From positions 56,133,165 through 56,197,164 of the forward strand of contig CM017558.1 of the NCBI GenBank assembly GCA_007844125.1: a stretch of 64,000 bases of DNA, written 5' to 3'. Of the stretch, positions 1 through 12,081 are shown one piece after another; the stretch's first letter is position 1; each line of letters begins with the position of its first letter. The notes beneath the pieces are model-generated. The model was not told where the DNA came from. It worked only from the letters and a program-made list of their open reading frames with translations, and searched no databases. The position numbers and the translations under genes are program-made. Source of the DNA: Sinonovacula constricta. Lineage: Eukaryota; Mollusca; Bivalvia; Cardiida; Solecurtidae.

Positions 1-28
1 GAACTTCTACTAGACAGATGCATACATA

Positions 29-527
29 GTAAATGTACAAGTGACAAACGCAGAGACAAAAACTACATACAAAAAGAAGAAATAAACAGTTACCTACTTT
101 CAGCGATCGGTCGGCAAAAGAACGACTGGGGTACTTAAACGTGGGCGTGGAAGTAATTATCTACGGTGAAAGCAGGATGTTTTAACCCACATTTATCACA
201 AAGACCCAATCAATTTCACGTTATACTAGGCGTATTATGAGTTAAAGGTATATGCCCATTTATATGTCCTATGATCATTGCAACAAAATTTGAAATGGCA
301 CACGATAAAGGTATTCACATGTAGCCAAATGTAAATAGGTAAATAAGAAAAGGTCCTATAAAAATGTCCACAGATATTTAAATTTTATCTACCAATAGAC
401 AAAGCCAAACAAGGTTAATGTAAATGTGACAAAAAACAAAGAGACGAGACATAACACACAAACGGAAAAACCATCAGTTACCGCCTTGGAACGGTCAGTC
501 GACAAAAGGGCCAACTGGGGTGCTTCA
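29..527. repeat. Diverged direct repeat, two copies about 385 nt apart
   Basis: A segment at about 29-141 is repeated at about 417-527. Shared blocks include GTAAATGT, CAAAGAGAC-like, CAGTTACC, GGTC-GTCG-CAAAAG and ACTGGGGT-CTT. It lies on the 3' side of the minus-strand reverse-transcriptase remnant. It could be terminal repeat sequence of that element, since Penelope-like elements often carry such direct repeats. That link is inference. Confidence 0.45.
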
Positions 528-560
528 ATCTGGTTTTTGGAGCGCTCCAACCTCGCACTT

Positions 561-1169
561 CCTGAAGGTTTCTCTATTAAACAAACAGTGTAAATAAAAA
601 TATCCCGTCTAAGTGAAACAACTAACAGTAAGCACCTGCATCGGGAGTTAAAACAGATATAATGAACTTATGTACATACATAATAACTAGTAATACAATT
701 AACTAACAACATATGTACAGTATGTACAGTAGATAAAAGCCTCGGCAACCTAAAAATTCCAAATGAGAGAGTAGTTTCAAATAAAATAAAGCAGTACAAG
801 CGCTGATATATTATAAGAACAACATAATGACGTCATACAATGCCATGACGTCATATGCTAAAAGTGTCAAAGTGAGATGTAAAAAATACGAAAGAAATCC
901 TAGAATTTCAAATCAACCAAATAAAACGTAGTATTGTTTAGAGTTAATACGTTTAAAAAAACACATAATAAAAGCCAAGGATTTATCCGCAGTTGACATA
1001 TTATATATGATAAAGGGGGGAAAAATCCGATGTTATACCTACTGTGCCATCTCACGTAAAGGGTATGGAAACTGCTCAAGTTGTCCCACCTATATAGAGC
1101 ACGACTGGAGAGATGACGAGACAAGAAACCCAACAGTGACTGTCCTAATTATGGCTTTAAGTCACTGTT
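561..1169. other. Flank of the retroelement, no gene seen
   Basis: Probably 3' non-coding sequence of the minus-strand retroelement. The open stretches at 900-1133 (minus) and 1007-1207 (plus) show no recognisable domain. A short repeat of GTATGTACA occurs near 715-730. Confidence 0.4.
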
Positions 1170-2200
1170 TTCATATAGTCTCAACGACCTGTCGGGTCAT
1201 CGTGTAATTTAAAAGCAATGCAAGTTCTTGACTGTTAAAGGGTCCATTGCAAGCAATGCAATATATCGAAGGATTTCCGGGTTGTAACCGTCTGCAATAC
1301 ATTTTCTGATAAGTTTCACAAAAGTGGTCAGAAAAGTTATTGAGCCCCTTGATCTTCCTTAACTTGTATAAATCATTTCCATAAAATGCAGGATGGCTTA
1401 TGCCTTTCTGCATCGGTGTTTTCATACTGCTATTATACTTGCAGTGAACGATTTTTGAAAACGCCTTTCTTAATTTATGAAAACGAAAGCATTGCTTTAA
1501 CAGTTTAGAAGAAATAAACCGGTTGCTAGCATTGAAATCTTTTACTTTAGTACACATTCGTGCAAACCTTGTAAGTTGTGATATGTAAATACCATAGGAG
1601 GTAGCACGAGGTGAATCACCATCAAGGTATGGATAATTTACAATACTAAAGTTGAAATCACCTCTCTTGTCATAGATTTTAGTAGAGACGTTGTCATTGG
1701 AAATATTGATATCAATGTCTAGAAATGCTGCATTTAAATGTCAGTTATTTGCTTATTAAGGGTAAGTTCTGGAGGGTACATCAGATGGATCATTTGAGAA
1801 AAGAAAGGATTATCTATAGTTAGAATATCATCAAGATAGCTTGACGTAAAATTGAAAAGCCTCTATAATGCAAATCTGCAATTAATGGTGCACAGTTGGT
1901 TCCCATAGGGATACCAATTACTTGTCTAAATAAAGTGTCACCGCATTTTATGTAAATATTGTCTAACAGAAAACGTAGAGTTTCACAAACATCCGTGCAA
2001 GTCCACATAGTAACTTTGAAACTAAGAAAGTGTTGGTAAAAATGCATTACTTTCATGACATGCAATATATAGACGTTGCTCTCGAGCAAATGTTTTCTCA
2101 ATATGAGCAATCAATTTGGTCTTAATTAAATCATGAGGTAAAGAAGTGTACAGCGTAGAGAAATCGTATCTACTAACTGCAGTGCAATGAAAGTTTTAAA
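1170..2200 (-). pseudogene. Decayed reverse-transcriptase retroelement
   Basis: Minus strand, several frames. Motifs in order: RYDFSTLYTSLPHDLIKTK (about 2180-2125), then after a frameshift CETLRFLLDNIYIKCG and QVIGIPMGTNCAPLIADL (about 1865-1925), then SYLDD, the catalytic aspartates, at 1828-1839 in another frame, and DKRGDFNFSIVNYPYLDGDS followed by SYGIYISQLTRF and KAFSKIVHCKYN (about 1680-1400). This architecture matches the GIPMGTNCAPL class of reverse transcriptases, which I associate with Penelope-like elements, though the exact clade is uncertain. At least two frameshifts, a deletion before YLDD and an in-frame stop near 1740 make it non-functional. Confidence 0.8.
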
Positions 2201-2229
2201 TTACTTAAAAGCATACATTTTATACTATC

Positions 2230-5036
2230 CATTAATTAAAATGGTGTAATCAATGGGGAAGAGTGGAAATGTTGTGATAGTGGATTTGAACATAACAAAG
2301 AAAATGAAACAAATTTAAATTTGAATTATAGCTAGGAATTTAGATTCGAACGATTTAATTCCAAGCCTGGGGCAGTACATCGATTTCTGCACCCGAGAAG
2401 ACAATATTCTTGCAAGTTACCTAAGTGTACATCTTTTTCCCTGGACGAAGAATCCATTGTGAAGTTGCCTCAGCTTTTTTAAGATGTCGGCTATGACTTT
2501 CTTTAGCTTCCGACCCTTGATGCCAAATGACCTAAATCTTCGCGACAAATGCTGCTCAGGGAGGCATCGACACCCAACCTCAACTGGACACCACCATGTC
2601 TTTCATTGGCTCACTTTGCACTCGCCTATTTAAGGCTGATAACATTTTTTATCATATATCTCTATTGCTCTTTTCTCAAATGTCTATGTACGGCTTGATG
2701 AGCGTGACCTATTCTTGTCTGACCACATCACGATGTCTGGCTTCTTTGTAGTAAGTGAGTTGTGTTGGGGAGGTTTATACTCGTGCACCTACTCGTGTAG
2801 ATCGGTTTTTCTACACCGGACGGTGAAAGTAGACTTCGTTGTATTGGTTTTAAATTTGCATTTTCTTCTGCTTAAGTAAAGCCGATCATTTCCTTCTCCA
2901 TTCCTTGTTCGACATAGAGGCATTCTCGGCGAGAATCATCATTGCCTTCGTAAGGACTGTTTCTGTATAATAGTAGTACATGCTCCAGGTTGGCTGGTTT
3001 TCCTCTTATTTGCATGATGCATCAAGTTTAAAGCATCTGATAATCAGATTAATTGACGACATAAGAACGCCGTAGACAGACTTTAGTAGAAAGTTGATTC
3101 TCTAACTTTCTACTTCCCAAGTGTCTGTCCTGCTTATTTTACGTTGCTAGGTTCAGTCCTTACTGCACCCATTGTCTATTTATTGCAAGGACTCTCTGCC
3201 TGATCTCTCCATGCACAAGTCCTCTGCAATGTTTAGCAGAAGCTTGGTCCCTTTTAGCTTTCAGGTGACTATTCTAGCTGTAGAGAACAGTGGAGCTACA
3301 ACTTCGTGGATCATCGGCCATCTTTTGAAATATTTGTCCAACTGCTCATCTGGGGTGCCGTAGACTCGTATGGGCCAAAGGACTTTTGTTAGAATACCGT
3401 GTTGGTAACACTAGGCCTTTCCTGGCAGTCCACTCGCTTCTTATCGTTTCATCCAGCTTTCATAGTGTCTGATATATCATCTCATTTATTGCCTCTCTTA
3501 ACCACTTGCCGAGGAACTTGACTGTACGTAGGATGTTTCTGCCAATCCAAAACTTGCAACATCACACATCTGTCCCTTTCAAGGAATCATGCGATTGTAC
3601 TTGTTATGCTCGACTTTCGTTTTCATTTGTTGTCGTGCAGTATTTGTTCTGTTCACACGTTTACACAGTGATTTTCATGCCATGAATGCACACGTAGATG
3701 GCTGTATCAACCATCCTAGGTACCCTGGATATTTACTCTGCTGACTCTATTATAATGTTCATTGCTGCTGCAAACACAAATATGGTCATTACTCCCATAC
3801 GGGGTATGGATAAATATTCATTAGCCAAGGCAAGTCATATGCCATATCAGTCGCTTTTGGTTCTCTTTTTCATAATTGATGAGGTGAATCTAGTCAAGAC
3901 ACGTGTGTATTCCAGCCATTCTGAGACGCTACGAACTCTGCCTTTATTGGACTGACATATCTATATTTTCTCTGTCATTCGTCTGGCCAATGTAGCATAT
4001 ACTGCCGGATTAAACCGATATTAAACAGACAATAAAAGAACATATTAAAAGTTCGGCAATCTTTTTAATGAACAGATAACTCTTAGCATATCAATTAGAC
4101 ACATACTAAGTCATGCAGCGGTTAGCCCCCTTACAGTAACTTTAATCTGTAGTAATAATAGTACACCAAAACAGCCATAACTGCCCGGAATATTTTCCCT
4201 CATCGTTGAGGAGAGATGCGGCCCTGTACAGGCCAAGCTTAGTCGACTCTTCCTATTTTGGAAACAAGCATCGCTCTGTCAAATGTAATTCGTCGTAAAA
4301 CAAACACATTTCCTCCCGAGAAATTTTAAGTTTCTACAATATTTACCGAAGTATTAGACAATGCATATACACCTTGTAGGAGACTTATTAGGGCCTATAG
4401 CTGATGCTGCCCTTGCCCTTCTGACAATACTAGTAGTCTTAATCTTTTCAAGCATGGGCAAAACTGTATCAAATTTTTGAGCTAGGGCCTCGGTTTCGAA
4501 GTATAACTAAACATATACTTGACATATTGGTTAACTTTTTTGTTGCAGTCCATCTTTCCTGACTTCTTGCCTTAAAGCAGATAGGTCACTAAACGGAAGG
4601 AGGCGTATGTGAGCTTTTCACTCCTGTACTGCCGTCTGTTCTGCCTGATGGAGGGACTTCAGTTCATCCCGCATAGTCTCCGCAGATTGCCCAATGACCT
4701 ACTTTTTTCCTTGTTTGCCATGTGATGCTGCTTTTTGAAACATTGGAGTTGCCTTAGACTCTCTGCAATACTTCTAGTTCCTCTCTGCCCACGGTGTATA
4801 TGATCCTGGACATGGCTTGTTTCTTCTTCTCTGCACTGGCTCTGCCTGTAAGCCTTGGTTCCAAGAAACTTTCTTCATCCTCTTGAAACGTGTTTCTCTG
4901 TACCAATAGGTCATTTAAACCCTGTTTCTCTTGTGTCTGCTACTGAAGAAATCACTTTTTCGTGATGTGACTAACTCTTACGATTGATGCTCACTTCTTC
5001 TGTTTCTTGCACTTAGAGACTTTAAACGCTATGTTT
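2230..5036. other. Unassigned region, possible old mobile-element debris
   Basis: This region has a higher GC content than its surroundings and several interrupted open stretches on both strands (for example minus 3350-3230 reading MADDPRSCSSTVLYS, and minus 2960-2830). The interrupted coding-like texture suggests a decayed element, but I recognise no domain. The open stretches at 3172-3363 and 3698-3955 (plus) are unsupported. Confidence 0.3.
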
Positions 5037-5040
5037 TATT

Positions 5041-6012
5041 AGCTCACCTGAGCACAACGTGGAATCATGGATGAATTCGTAACTAGGTTAGCCATACATC
5101 AAAACCAATGTTATAACATATTATATCATAATTTATTAAGATTACTTCACAAAAAAGTGAAATTTGATGAATATTGATAAAACTACCATTTTTTGTTATG
5201 AGCAGTTTAGCCCACGAAATATGTTTATAGACACAATTTTATTGTAACATAAGTTTTTTCAAACAATTTTAAACGTAGAAGCTCACTTAATTTTCATAGT
5301 GAGTGTTTAGAACATGCATAAAAACACACTTTAAAAATCAAGTGAAAACACATGTACTTTCTGTTTCAAAGAGGGACTACTTTTTTGACATTGAAAACTA
5401 TGGTGATAGATTTATCAAACACGGTTAAGGTAATCAAAATTTTAAGCTCCATACTACCTCCATTAGGGTGTATTTAATAATTCTGCTAAATGTTGTTTTA
5501 TATAAGCTTTGCTGTGAAGATGAACTTTTGCCCCCACAAAATGACTGAAAAAAAAATTCTAAGAAAAGAAAACGTATTTCTAGGTAATTTTTCACGTTTA
5601 TATTTTGCCATTCTGTTCTTATAGAATGTATACATAATTTTGGAAAGTTTTAGAAGAGTCGGACAAAAGACTTCATAGTTATGAGCATTCAAAATTTGGG
5701 GCATTTTATCATTTCACCGCTTTCACGACCCGTTAAGTGGGTCAAAAAGTGGGTCACTAGATAAAATCTTCTATAAACCTTGTAAATACACTAGATTCCA
5801 CATTTGTGACCCAATATTCATCAACCTATGCCAGAATGTTGCCTGTGTGAAATCTTGGAATAGTTCGTTTGTAACTTGGTCACGTGGTGTCAAAAAATAG
5901 GTAACTAGGTCAAATCTAGAAAATGTTGTCATCACCCCAGAGGCTTCACTTATAACCCAATCTTTACCAAAGATTACTAAAGTAAGTAACTCTTAATTAC
6001 TTGACACCAGAT
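5041..6012. mobile_element. Non-autonomous pearl-type (possibly Helitron-like) element, copy 1
   Basis: It begins AGCTCACCTGAGCACAACG. Its right part contains the phrases also found at 17.8-18.7 kb: GTGGGTCACTAG, ACCTTGTAAA-ACACTAGA, CCAGAATGTT-CCTG, TAACT-GGTCA-GTGG-GTCAAAAA and a shared end AACTCTTAATTACTTGACACCAGATA. Elements with such tandem cores are common in bivalves. The termini of this copy and the right end of the other copy form an inverted pair (GCTCACYTGAG). Confidence 0.55.
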
Positions 6013-6339
6013 AATGTTCAATATATTAACCTGTTTTTACTTATAATTCACATTTTTAACCTGATAGATTTTCATTTCTACTCACGTATTTTAGTTTGAA
6101 CCTGATTATATTCTATTGTCGTTAAACTTCAACGTCTTCGGCGCCGTATGACTTTTCATATGTCGGTGTGCCGTAAAACCCAAAATACAAATACAAAAAT
6201 GACCAGAGAAAATGTTACTGAATGGCTGCTTCAGAGTTGTCAACGAATAAAATAAAGCCTTGTGTTGAATGTTGATTGAATGTTTTCTTAATCTTTTACA
6301 CATATTATACAAGAAATCATAAGCTGTGTTGCTTTTAAT

Positions 6340-6560
6340 CATGCTGATAATGGATAGTGATGATGGTGATTCGTGGGGATAAAATGATGATAAAATAACG
6401 TGGTGATAAAATGATGATGATGATGGTGATGATGTGTTTTTATTAATGATGACGATAATGGAGAGGAGTTGTAGATTATGACGGTGATACCTGTGGATAA
6501 ATTGTTGCTGCTGATGATGATGGTGGTGGTGGTTGTGGAGCTGGTGGTGATGAGCACCCT
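6340..6560. repeat. GAT/GGT-rich microsatellite
   Basis: Imperfect (GATGAT/GATGGT)n with GGTGGTGGTGG at about 6522-6533. The minus-strand open frame here (histidine/threonine runs) is an artefact of the repeat. Confidence 0.85.
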
Positions 6561-6914
6561 AAATAATTAACGAGAGCAAGAAAATAACATGCACAATATT
6601 TGAAATTTAAGATCCCCGGCAATCATTTTGTAAACAACACATCTGTTTACATTAAAAGCAAAGTAAATCTATTATGAAATATACAACGCAATAGTACCGT
6701 CAATAAGCATTCATATGTAACAGAGACTAACTAATTTGTGTTTAGAAGTTCAAACATAACTTCTGTGTATTGTTTTAAAGATTCTAAGGTCATGAACTTA
6801 ATTATTTTATCTTACCCTGATAGAGCTATATTTTCAATCAGGACAAATCTTCTTTAGACTGTAAACTAGTGACGGTTTGATGTATATTTTGTTCTGGCAG
6901 AAAAGGTAACGTGT

Positions 6915-7110
6915 TGTTGTAATGTTGCTGCTGATGTTCTTGCTACCGTTGCTGCTGTGACTGCTGTTGTTGTTGATGAAGATGATGATGATGACGACGA
7001 TGGTGGTTCAATGCTGCTGCTGCTGCTGGTGTCGCTGCTGCTGCTGGTGATGATGATGATGACTGTGGTGAAGGTGATAATGAGGAGGAGGACGAGAAGG
7101 AGGATGGGTT
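6915..7110. repeat. CTG/GAT-type mixed trinucleotide repeat
   Basis: Blocks of (TGCTGC)n, (GATGAT)n and (GAG/GGA)n alternate. The longest pure CTG-type run is about six units near 7014-7028. Confidence 0.85.
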
Positions 7111-8238
7111 GAGGCGAATTTCACAAATTATGCTCCTATAAGGACATATAATAATAACTAAAAAATCAATAAACAGTGTATATAAAATGTTTCTGAAGAC
7201 GACTTACCTACTCAGGTAACTGACTTGTATTTTATATTTTCATTACACTTATGAGAAACCTGTCCGTTGACGACGCTATTGTTCAGTAATGGCCTGCTGG
7301 TATTTATGTCTGTTATAGTGATCCTCCAATAATAATATTGGTAGTGGTTGTATACAGTCATGTACAGATCAGGGCCTAGTAGGGACATGTTTACCTCAGT
7401 ACAGCAGTAGTAGTGATACAGCGTACTTAGTTACACGGGGAAGACTTCTGCTTTGTTTAAATATTTCACTGGATTTTACTTTACTCAACTAAGTGTAAGT
7501 GTAAAAAAAAAAAGATATCAAACTTTTAATCGCAAATTCAACTGTGGTCTTTGTTTAGTGTAAAAGTTTAGTATGTGGCGTTAATTAATACGTAGTTTTA
7601 TATTTAACTTAAAGTTGCATATAACTCGGATAATTCTTATTTCGGATGGACAACTATACCTTTGTGCAGGATAGAGCAAATGCATCTTGTATGTATTATC
7701 ATATTTGCGCATTCTTTAATATATAATTATATAATTTCCTTGTATTTTTGTTATTTAATTCCATCTTTTAGGCTGTGCATTTCTTTCTACATGTAGATCT
7801 TTTTAATAGAAATTAACTTTAGGGTAACAATTTTCAGTAAACTTTCTTAAAGTGTGACACGTGTGCAAATTTGCATTTGACATTTGTAAACAAGAACCGG
7901 CATTCTACAGGTATCACTGAAGATTGATATACATAATGTGTAATTATATTCTGCAGTTCTAGTTTATGACTTGTAACCCAAATCTTACAAATGAAAGTGA
8001 AAATCATCACTAAACCCACCAACAAACCAACAGTTCTGGGGTTTGGTTGTCTTCTTGAATATCAATATCCATCTGTCTATCCATCCTTCTGCCTGACTGT
8101 GGAAATTGTTTTGTTCAGGTTTTATTTACTACAGGTTTTGTACAATTTGGTGCACAGGTGAATATAGTGCTAGGGTGAAATTCCTTTAATATATATTCAA
8201 AGTGTTTGTATTCAAACTACACTGTACATTCATTATAT

Positions 8239-8837
8239 ATATAACGCTTTCTCATATTTTCGGGTTTCCTCATAAATTCGTGACATCATAAAATATACGG
8301 AATGCGCCCTTGTGCGATCTGTGAGATTGTCCAAAATATTACTCAACTTTGACAAGTATACTACTTATTCGACCAAAAACATGCAGTCTAAGCAGATAAA
8401 TATTGTCTAATGTTCAATTTTATTATAAAATTCTTGATTATCATTAAAAAAATCTTATTATGTTGAAAATGTTCTTTTGATCTAGACAATAGTGCTAAAT
8501 CCCTAACCTGATTCACACCTAAAGTTGTAAATAGTCGTAGCTAATTTATTGCAGTATGGAAACATAAGTCACGTGATTTCAAATGGCAACACCTGCCATC
8601 CAATCAAAAGTCATGAATTTATGAGAAAGCATCTGCTTGATTTAGAAGAGCGGTGTCTACTCAGAAAAGTAAGATAAGCAATGCATAAAACTTTTTTTTC
8701 ATGTTTTTTCTATTGTACATTTTTCAGCATGGTTTCTTGTGATGATAACTATTAAGAAACGATAAATAGAAATTTTTTTTAGGTCTGCACCGTTAATTTT
8801 ATGTGATAGACCCCCGAAAATATGAACGCATAGCATA
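8239..8837. mobile_element. ~600 bp terminal-inverted-repeat element (MITE-1), copy 1
   Basis: It begins ATATAACGCTTTCTCATA and ends GAACGCATAGCATAT. The inverted ends share CATATTTTCGGG and an ATAT-xx-CG outer part. A near-identical copy lies at 32798-33409 with unrelated flanks, which fixes the boundaries. It has no coding capacity. It contains a CACGTG palindrome (TCACGTGATTTC). The target-site duplication is not clear because of AT-rich flanks. Confidence 0.75.
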
Positions 8838-9271
8838 TATAATGTAAATAATTAATATATTATGATATGCCAGCACATAGTATCAGTCATAATTATAATT
8901 CAGTGTTTTGTATTAACAATTGTAATTGGAAATACAGAAATGATTAATTCAGAATAACATTATCATTATAAAACTAGTGATTCACTCATATATATTTTGA
9001 TCTATAACATACATAACAGCCATATACAAATTTAACAACAAAGGCAAAATGTTAAGTTAATCGCAAATCTGTGTTTGTATTCATACTAATGCAGCCTACC
9101 TAGTTCAACAAAGTTTTACTATGACTATAGATTATCTTTGTTGCAGAAAAATACAAACACTTTGGACTCATGGAAAAGGTTTCAGCAGCTTCTCAAAATG
9201 CAGGAAATGGCTCTGTTTGACTGCTACATTTTAAAAGTTTTCTGGATGAGCATGACCAAGACCCCCCAAGC

Positions 9272-9652
9272 ATGGCTAGCACCTCTGGTGCTCGCTCACT
9301 TTGGACAACCAACATCCACCCACAACACCCCCACCCTCCCACGAAAAAAATTCTCGATCCACTCCTGACCAAAGCAGATGTTATATTGTTATATAAAAAT
9401 GTCCCATGGCATGGTATTTACCTTAACTTTTTAAACAGTTATTTGTATGAACCTCAGGGCCAGCATTATTGTCCTTACTTGCACATCACCTCTATAAAGG
9501 TTTCAGTTAAACACAATAGTCATATACATAGTACTTTTCCTAGGTGTCTTTTTGTTGAAAATTTAGACCCACCACAGACTCCCCCATACTTAGAGCAAAG
9601 TGTAAATAAACATGAATTTCAGATATATATCACCAGATTTGGGAGAAACTGA
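9272..9652 (+). pseudogene. Unrecognised 126-codon open frame upstream of an LTR
   Basis: An ATG-started open frame (MASTSGARSLWTTNIHPQHP...) overlaps a second frame from 9138. It sits about 280 bp upstream of a polypurine tract and LTR, so it may be the 3' end of that element's coding region. I recognise no domain. A pyrimidine-rich TTGTTGCAG at 9138-9146 could also be a splice acceptor. Confidence 0.25.
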
Positions 9653-9917
9653 AGCTCAGACAAATCTTGGATCTATAAACAAGTGTAATTATCAGCACAG
9701 ACAGATAACAGGCGATGTTAATTGGGGGAACATTAACACCAGTTGACAGTTGTAATTAACAGTGGTGTCTATTTGATATTTTATATTTGGGTTGATCTAG
9801 GAACAAATTATTGCTGGTGTGAAGTTGGTAATGAATGAACAGACTCGTATTAAAGGGACATGCTCATATTTTAAGTGTTTTAATACAGTTTATTTTTATC
9901 GATTTGAACATCAAATT

Positions 9918-10186
9918 AAAAAGAGGGAGATGTTATATTATGACCATGTTTTTGTAGCCAGTCTATTTTATAATGCATGCTGTGTGTAGTATACATATAA
10001 GATAGATACCGCACTAGGTAGAGTCAGTTACAAGTTATATGTACTCATGTTCAGATTGCCTCTTTAATACCAGCTTCCATTGTTGATCTATAATAATTTC
10101 TCTTATATATTGTGTGTTGTTATTGGAATTTAATAAACATTAGCTAGAACACAATCTTGTTGTTCTATGCATAAAAGCCGATAACA
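9918..10186 (+). mobile_element. 3' LTR with polypurine tract of a retrotransposon
   Basis: The polypurine tract AAAAAGAGGGAGA (9918-9930) is followed directly by TGTTATATTATGACC. The candidate LTR runs to GATAACA at 10186 (256 bp), giving matching TGTTA/TAACA ends. Inside are a TATA-like CATATAAGA (about 9994-10002) and AATAAA (10132-10137). No partner 5' LTR is visible in the window, so this is the 3' end of a truncated or mostly deleted element. Confidence 0.6.
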
Positions 10187-11546
10187 ATAGACCCTTAATA
10201 GTAGTCTTTACAAGGATATATAAGTAACTAGTTGGTCCAGTAGCAGAAATACCTGTAACTTGGTGATATTATTATGTCAAGTGCTAATGACTTGCTGTCC
10301 CAGTGAATGCAAACCTTAACAATTTTTTTGTAAAAACAAAGAAAAAGTAACAACTTACATTTTACTTTCACAATTTATCGCTTCCAAATAAAACATACCA
10401 ATGTCATAACGTTGTTTGGCTGCATGCCAGACAGAACAAACAATATTTAAGTACCAACAATATTTAAGTACCTATTTTTTAAAAGTTACTGGCAATGCTC
10501 TTTTAATTTTGAAAATGCTCTTAATACATTGTAGAGTGTCTACTTTATAGTGTCAACAAGTTATATGCATTGTAATTCTGAAAACAATGACAAATTGATT
10601 AGGCACATGGTGATCTTTTGTCCTAAACATGCCACATTTGGAAATTACAAATGCAGGTAATAAGACTTATTTCTAGAAACTTGGTAGCAAAAAGTGTAGA
10701 TTATGACCAGACAGCTCAAAGCACAAGCTGGGTGACCTTAGGTCACTGACCTGGATATACACTTTTTGCATTTGTCTGAATAATTTTTTTTTAAGGTAAA
10801 GCATACATGTTACTATGACTTATAAGGGTATTTGTTGTGTCTATTTTACTGTTGGCTAAGCAGTCATCGAAATTAACATGTTTGATCACCTGTGTTGACT
10901 AAAATTAAAGCGGACACATGAATTTTGTAACTTTTCTTGCCCGATGGGCAAATGGTTTTCTTTCTGGATTTTGAAAGTGAGTTAAGGAAAAAGTTGGTTG
11001 GATTTTGCACAAATGGAGCCTCCAATTAATGTATAGTAAGAAAGAATAAACCTCAAAAACTGCCAAATTGTCATTTTTCTGAAACCAAATATTGGGCATG
11101 TGACAATGTGTTTCAGGTTAGTGAATCTCCAAATGTTACACATCCGAATGCCATGTAATTGTTAGATGTTAATTTTGAAGACTGCTGTAGTTGCATATGA
11201 GGCTGTACAAGTATCTTTTTGAATTGTAATGGATCTTGCTTTGTAACTTCTAGTTGCTATGACAACACTGCTTTAAGTGGCATTTTTTGGCACTTTTTGT
11301 TGAAACAGCACAAAGCTTAATATAGACCAGTAAACATCCAGAAATGAATGATGGTCACATGAAATCAGACTTATGATGGGATTAAAACACTGTTTGCACT
11401 TGTTGTGATAATGAAAACTTGTCTTATATATCCTTTCAATATCTTAGATAAAAACATCCTCTACAGGGTCGGTGTGAAGACAATTACCAAAAATTTTTTC
11501 CTTCATGAAGTCAGTGCAATAAAATACTATATTGTTTGTTTTACAG
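10187..11546. other. Region upstream of anoctamin exon 1, no gene seen
   Basis: AT-rich, no repeat or coding stretch I can support. Since exon 1 starts with an acceptor, this is probably intron between it and an unseen 5' UTR exon; the promoter is not identifiable here. Confidence 0.5.
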
Positions 11547-12081
11547 ACCAAGATGTGAAGCTACTGCATGTACTACCATGGCTCTCGTGCAAAAAACCTA
11601 ACTAGAACAACATCTTCGAGAGCAACAACAGAGCAAAATAAACATGGCCAAAGAGAAGCCAAAGCCCCAGGTTGTGAAGCAACCAGACCAAGCAACTGTA
11701 CTTCAAGGTCAATTAAGGGTATTTCAGGCAGCTGGGATGATAAAACACAGACATAACAAGAGAAAAGAAACAAAATTTGATCGACGGTACTCAGCACTTG
11801 GACCGCTTTTAACGCCAGAATTCAAGCGAATTGATTATGTTCTCGTTCAAAAGAATAAATCAGAGACTGATTATCCGGATGAAAAGAAGAAGGAGGAATT
11901 CAGAAAACGAGAGAGAATGAGGAAGAGATTTGAGGACGCATTGAAAATAGAGGGGTTTCTAATAAAAGAGGTTTTGGTAGAGGATGACAATGAAAAGTTG
12001 GTGTATAAGGTTCTTCATTGTCCCTTCAAAAGGTTATGCCAGGAGGCAGAGAAAGTGAAGCTAGAGATGCCACTGAAAGGG
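11547..12081 (+). CDS. Anoctamin exon 1 (5'UTR end plus codons 1-146)
   Basis: A TTTTACAG acceptor precedes 11547, so a further upstream non-coding exon probably exists. The frame has an in-frame stop at 11599-11601. The first ATG after it, at 11644, sits in a good initiation context (A at -3, G at +4), so I take it as the start. The exon ends exactly on a codon before GTAAGT (phase 0). It encodes a lysine-rich start (MAKEKPKPQ), then the dimerisation-type segment with RIDYVLV, a KKKEEFRKRERMRKRFE charged helix, GFLIKEVLVED, and FKRLCQEAEKVKLEMPLKG, which parallels the family pattern ending in a short MP-x-K motif. Reading on into the intron would stop at 12199-12201. Confidence 0.88.

Larger units (their letters stand above)
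6013..8238. other. Gene-free region with two microsatellite blocks
   Basis: Apart from the trinucleotide blocks listed separately it is AT-rich and without convincing genes. The open stretches at 6106-6342 and 7834-8025 (minus) are probably chance. Confidence 0.5.
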
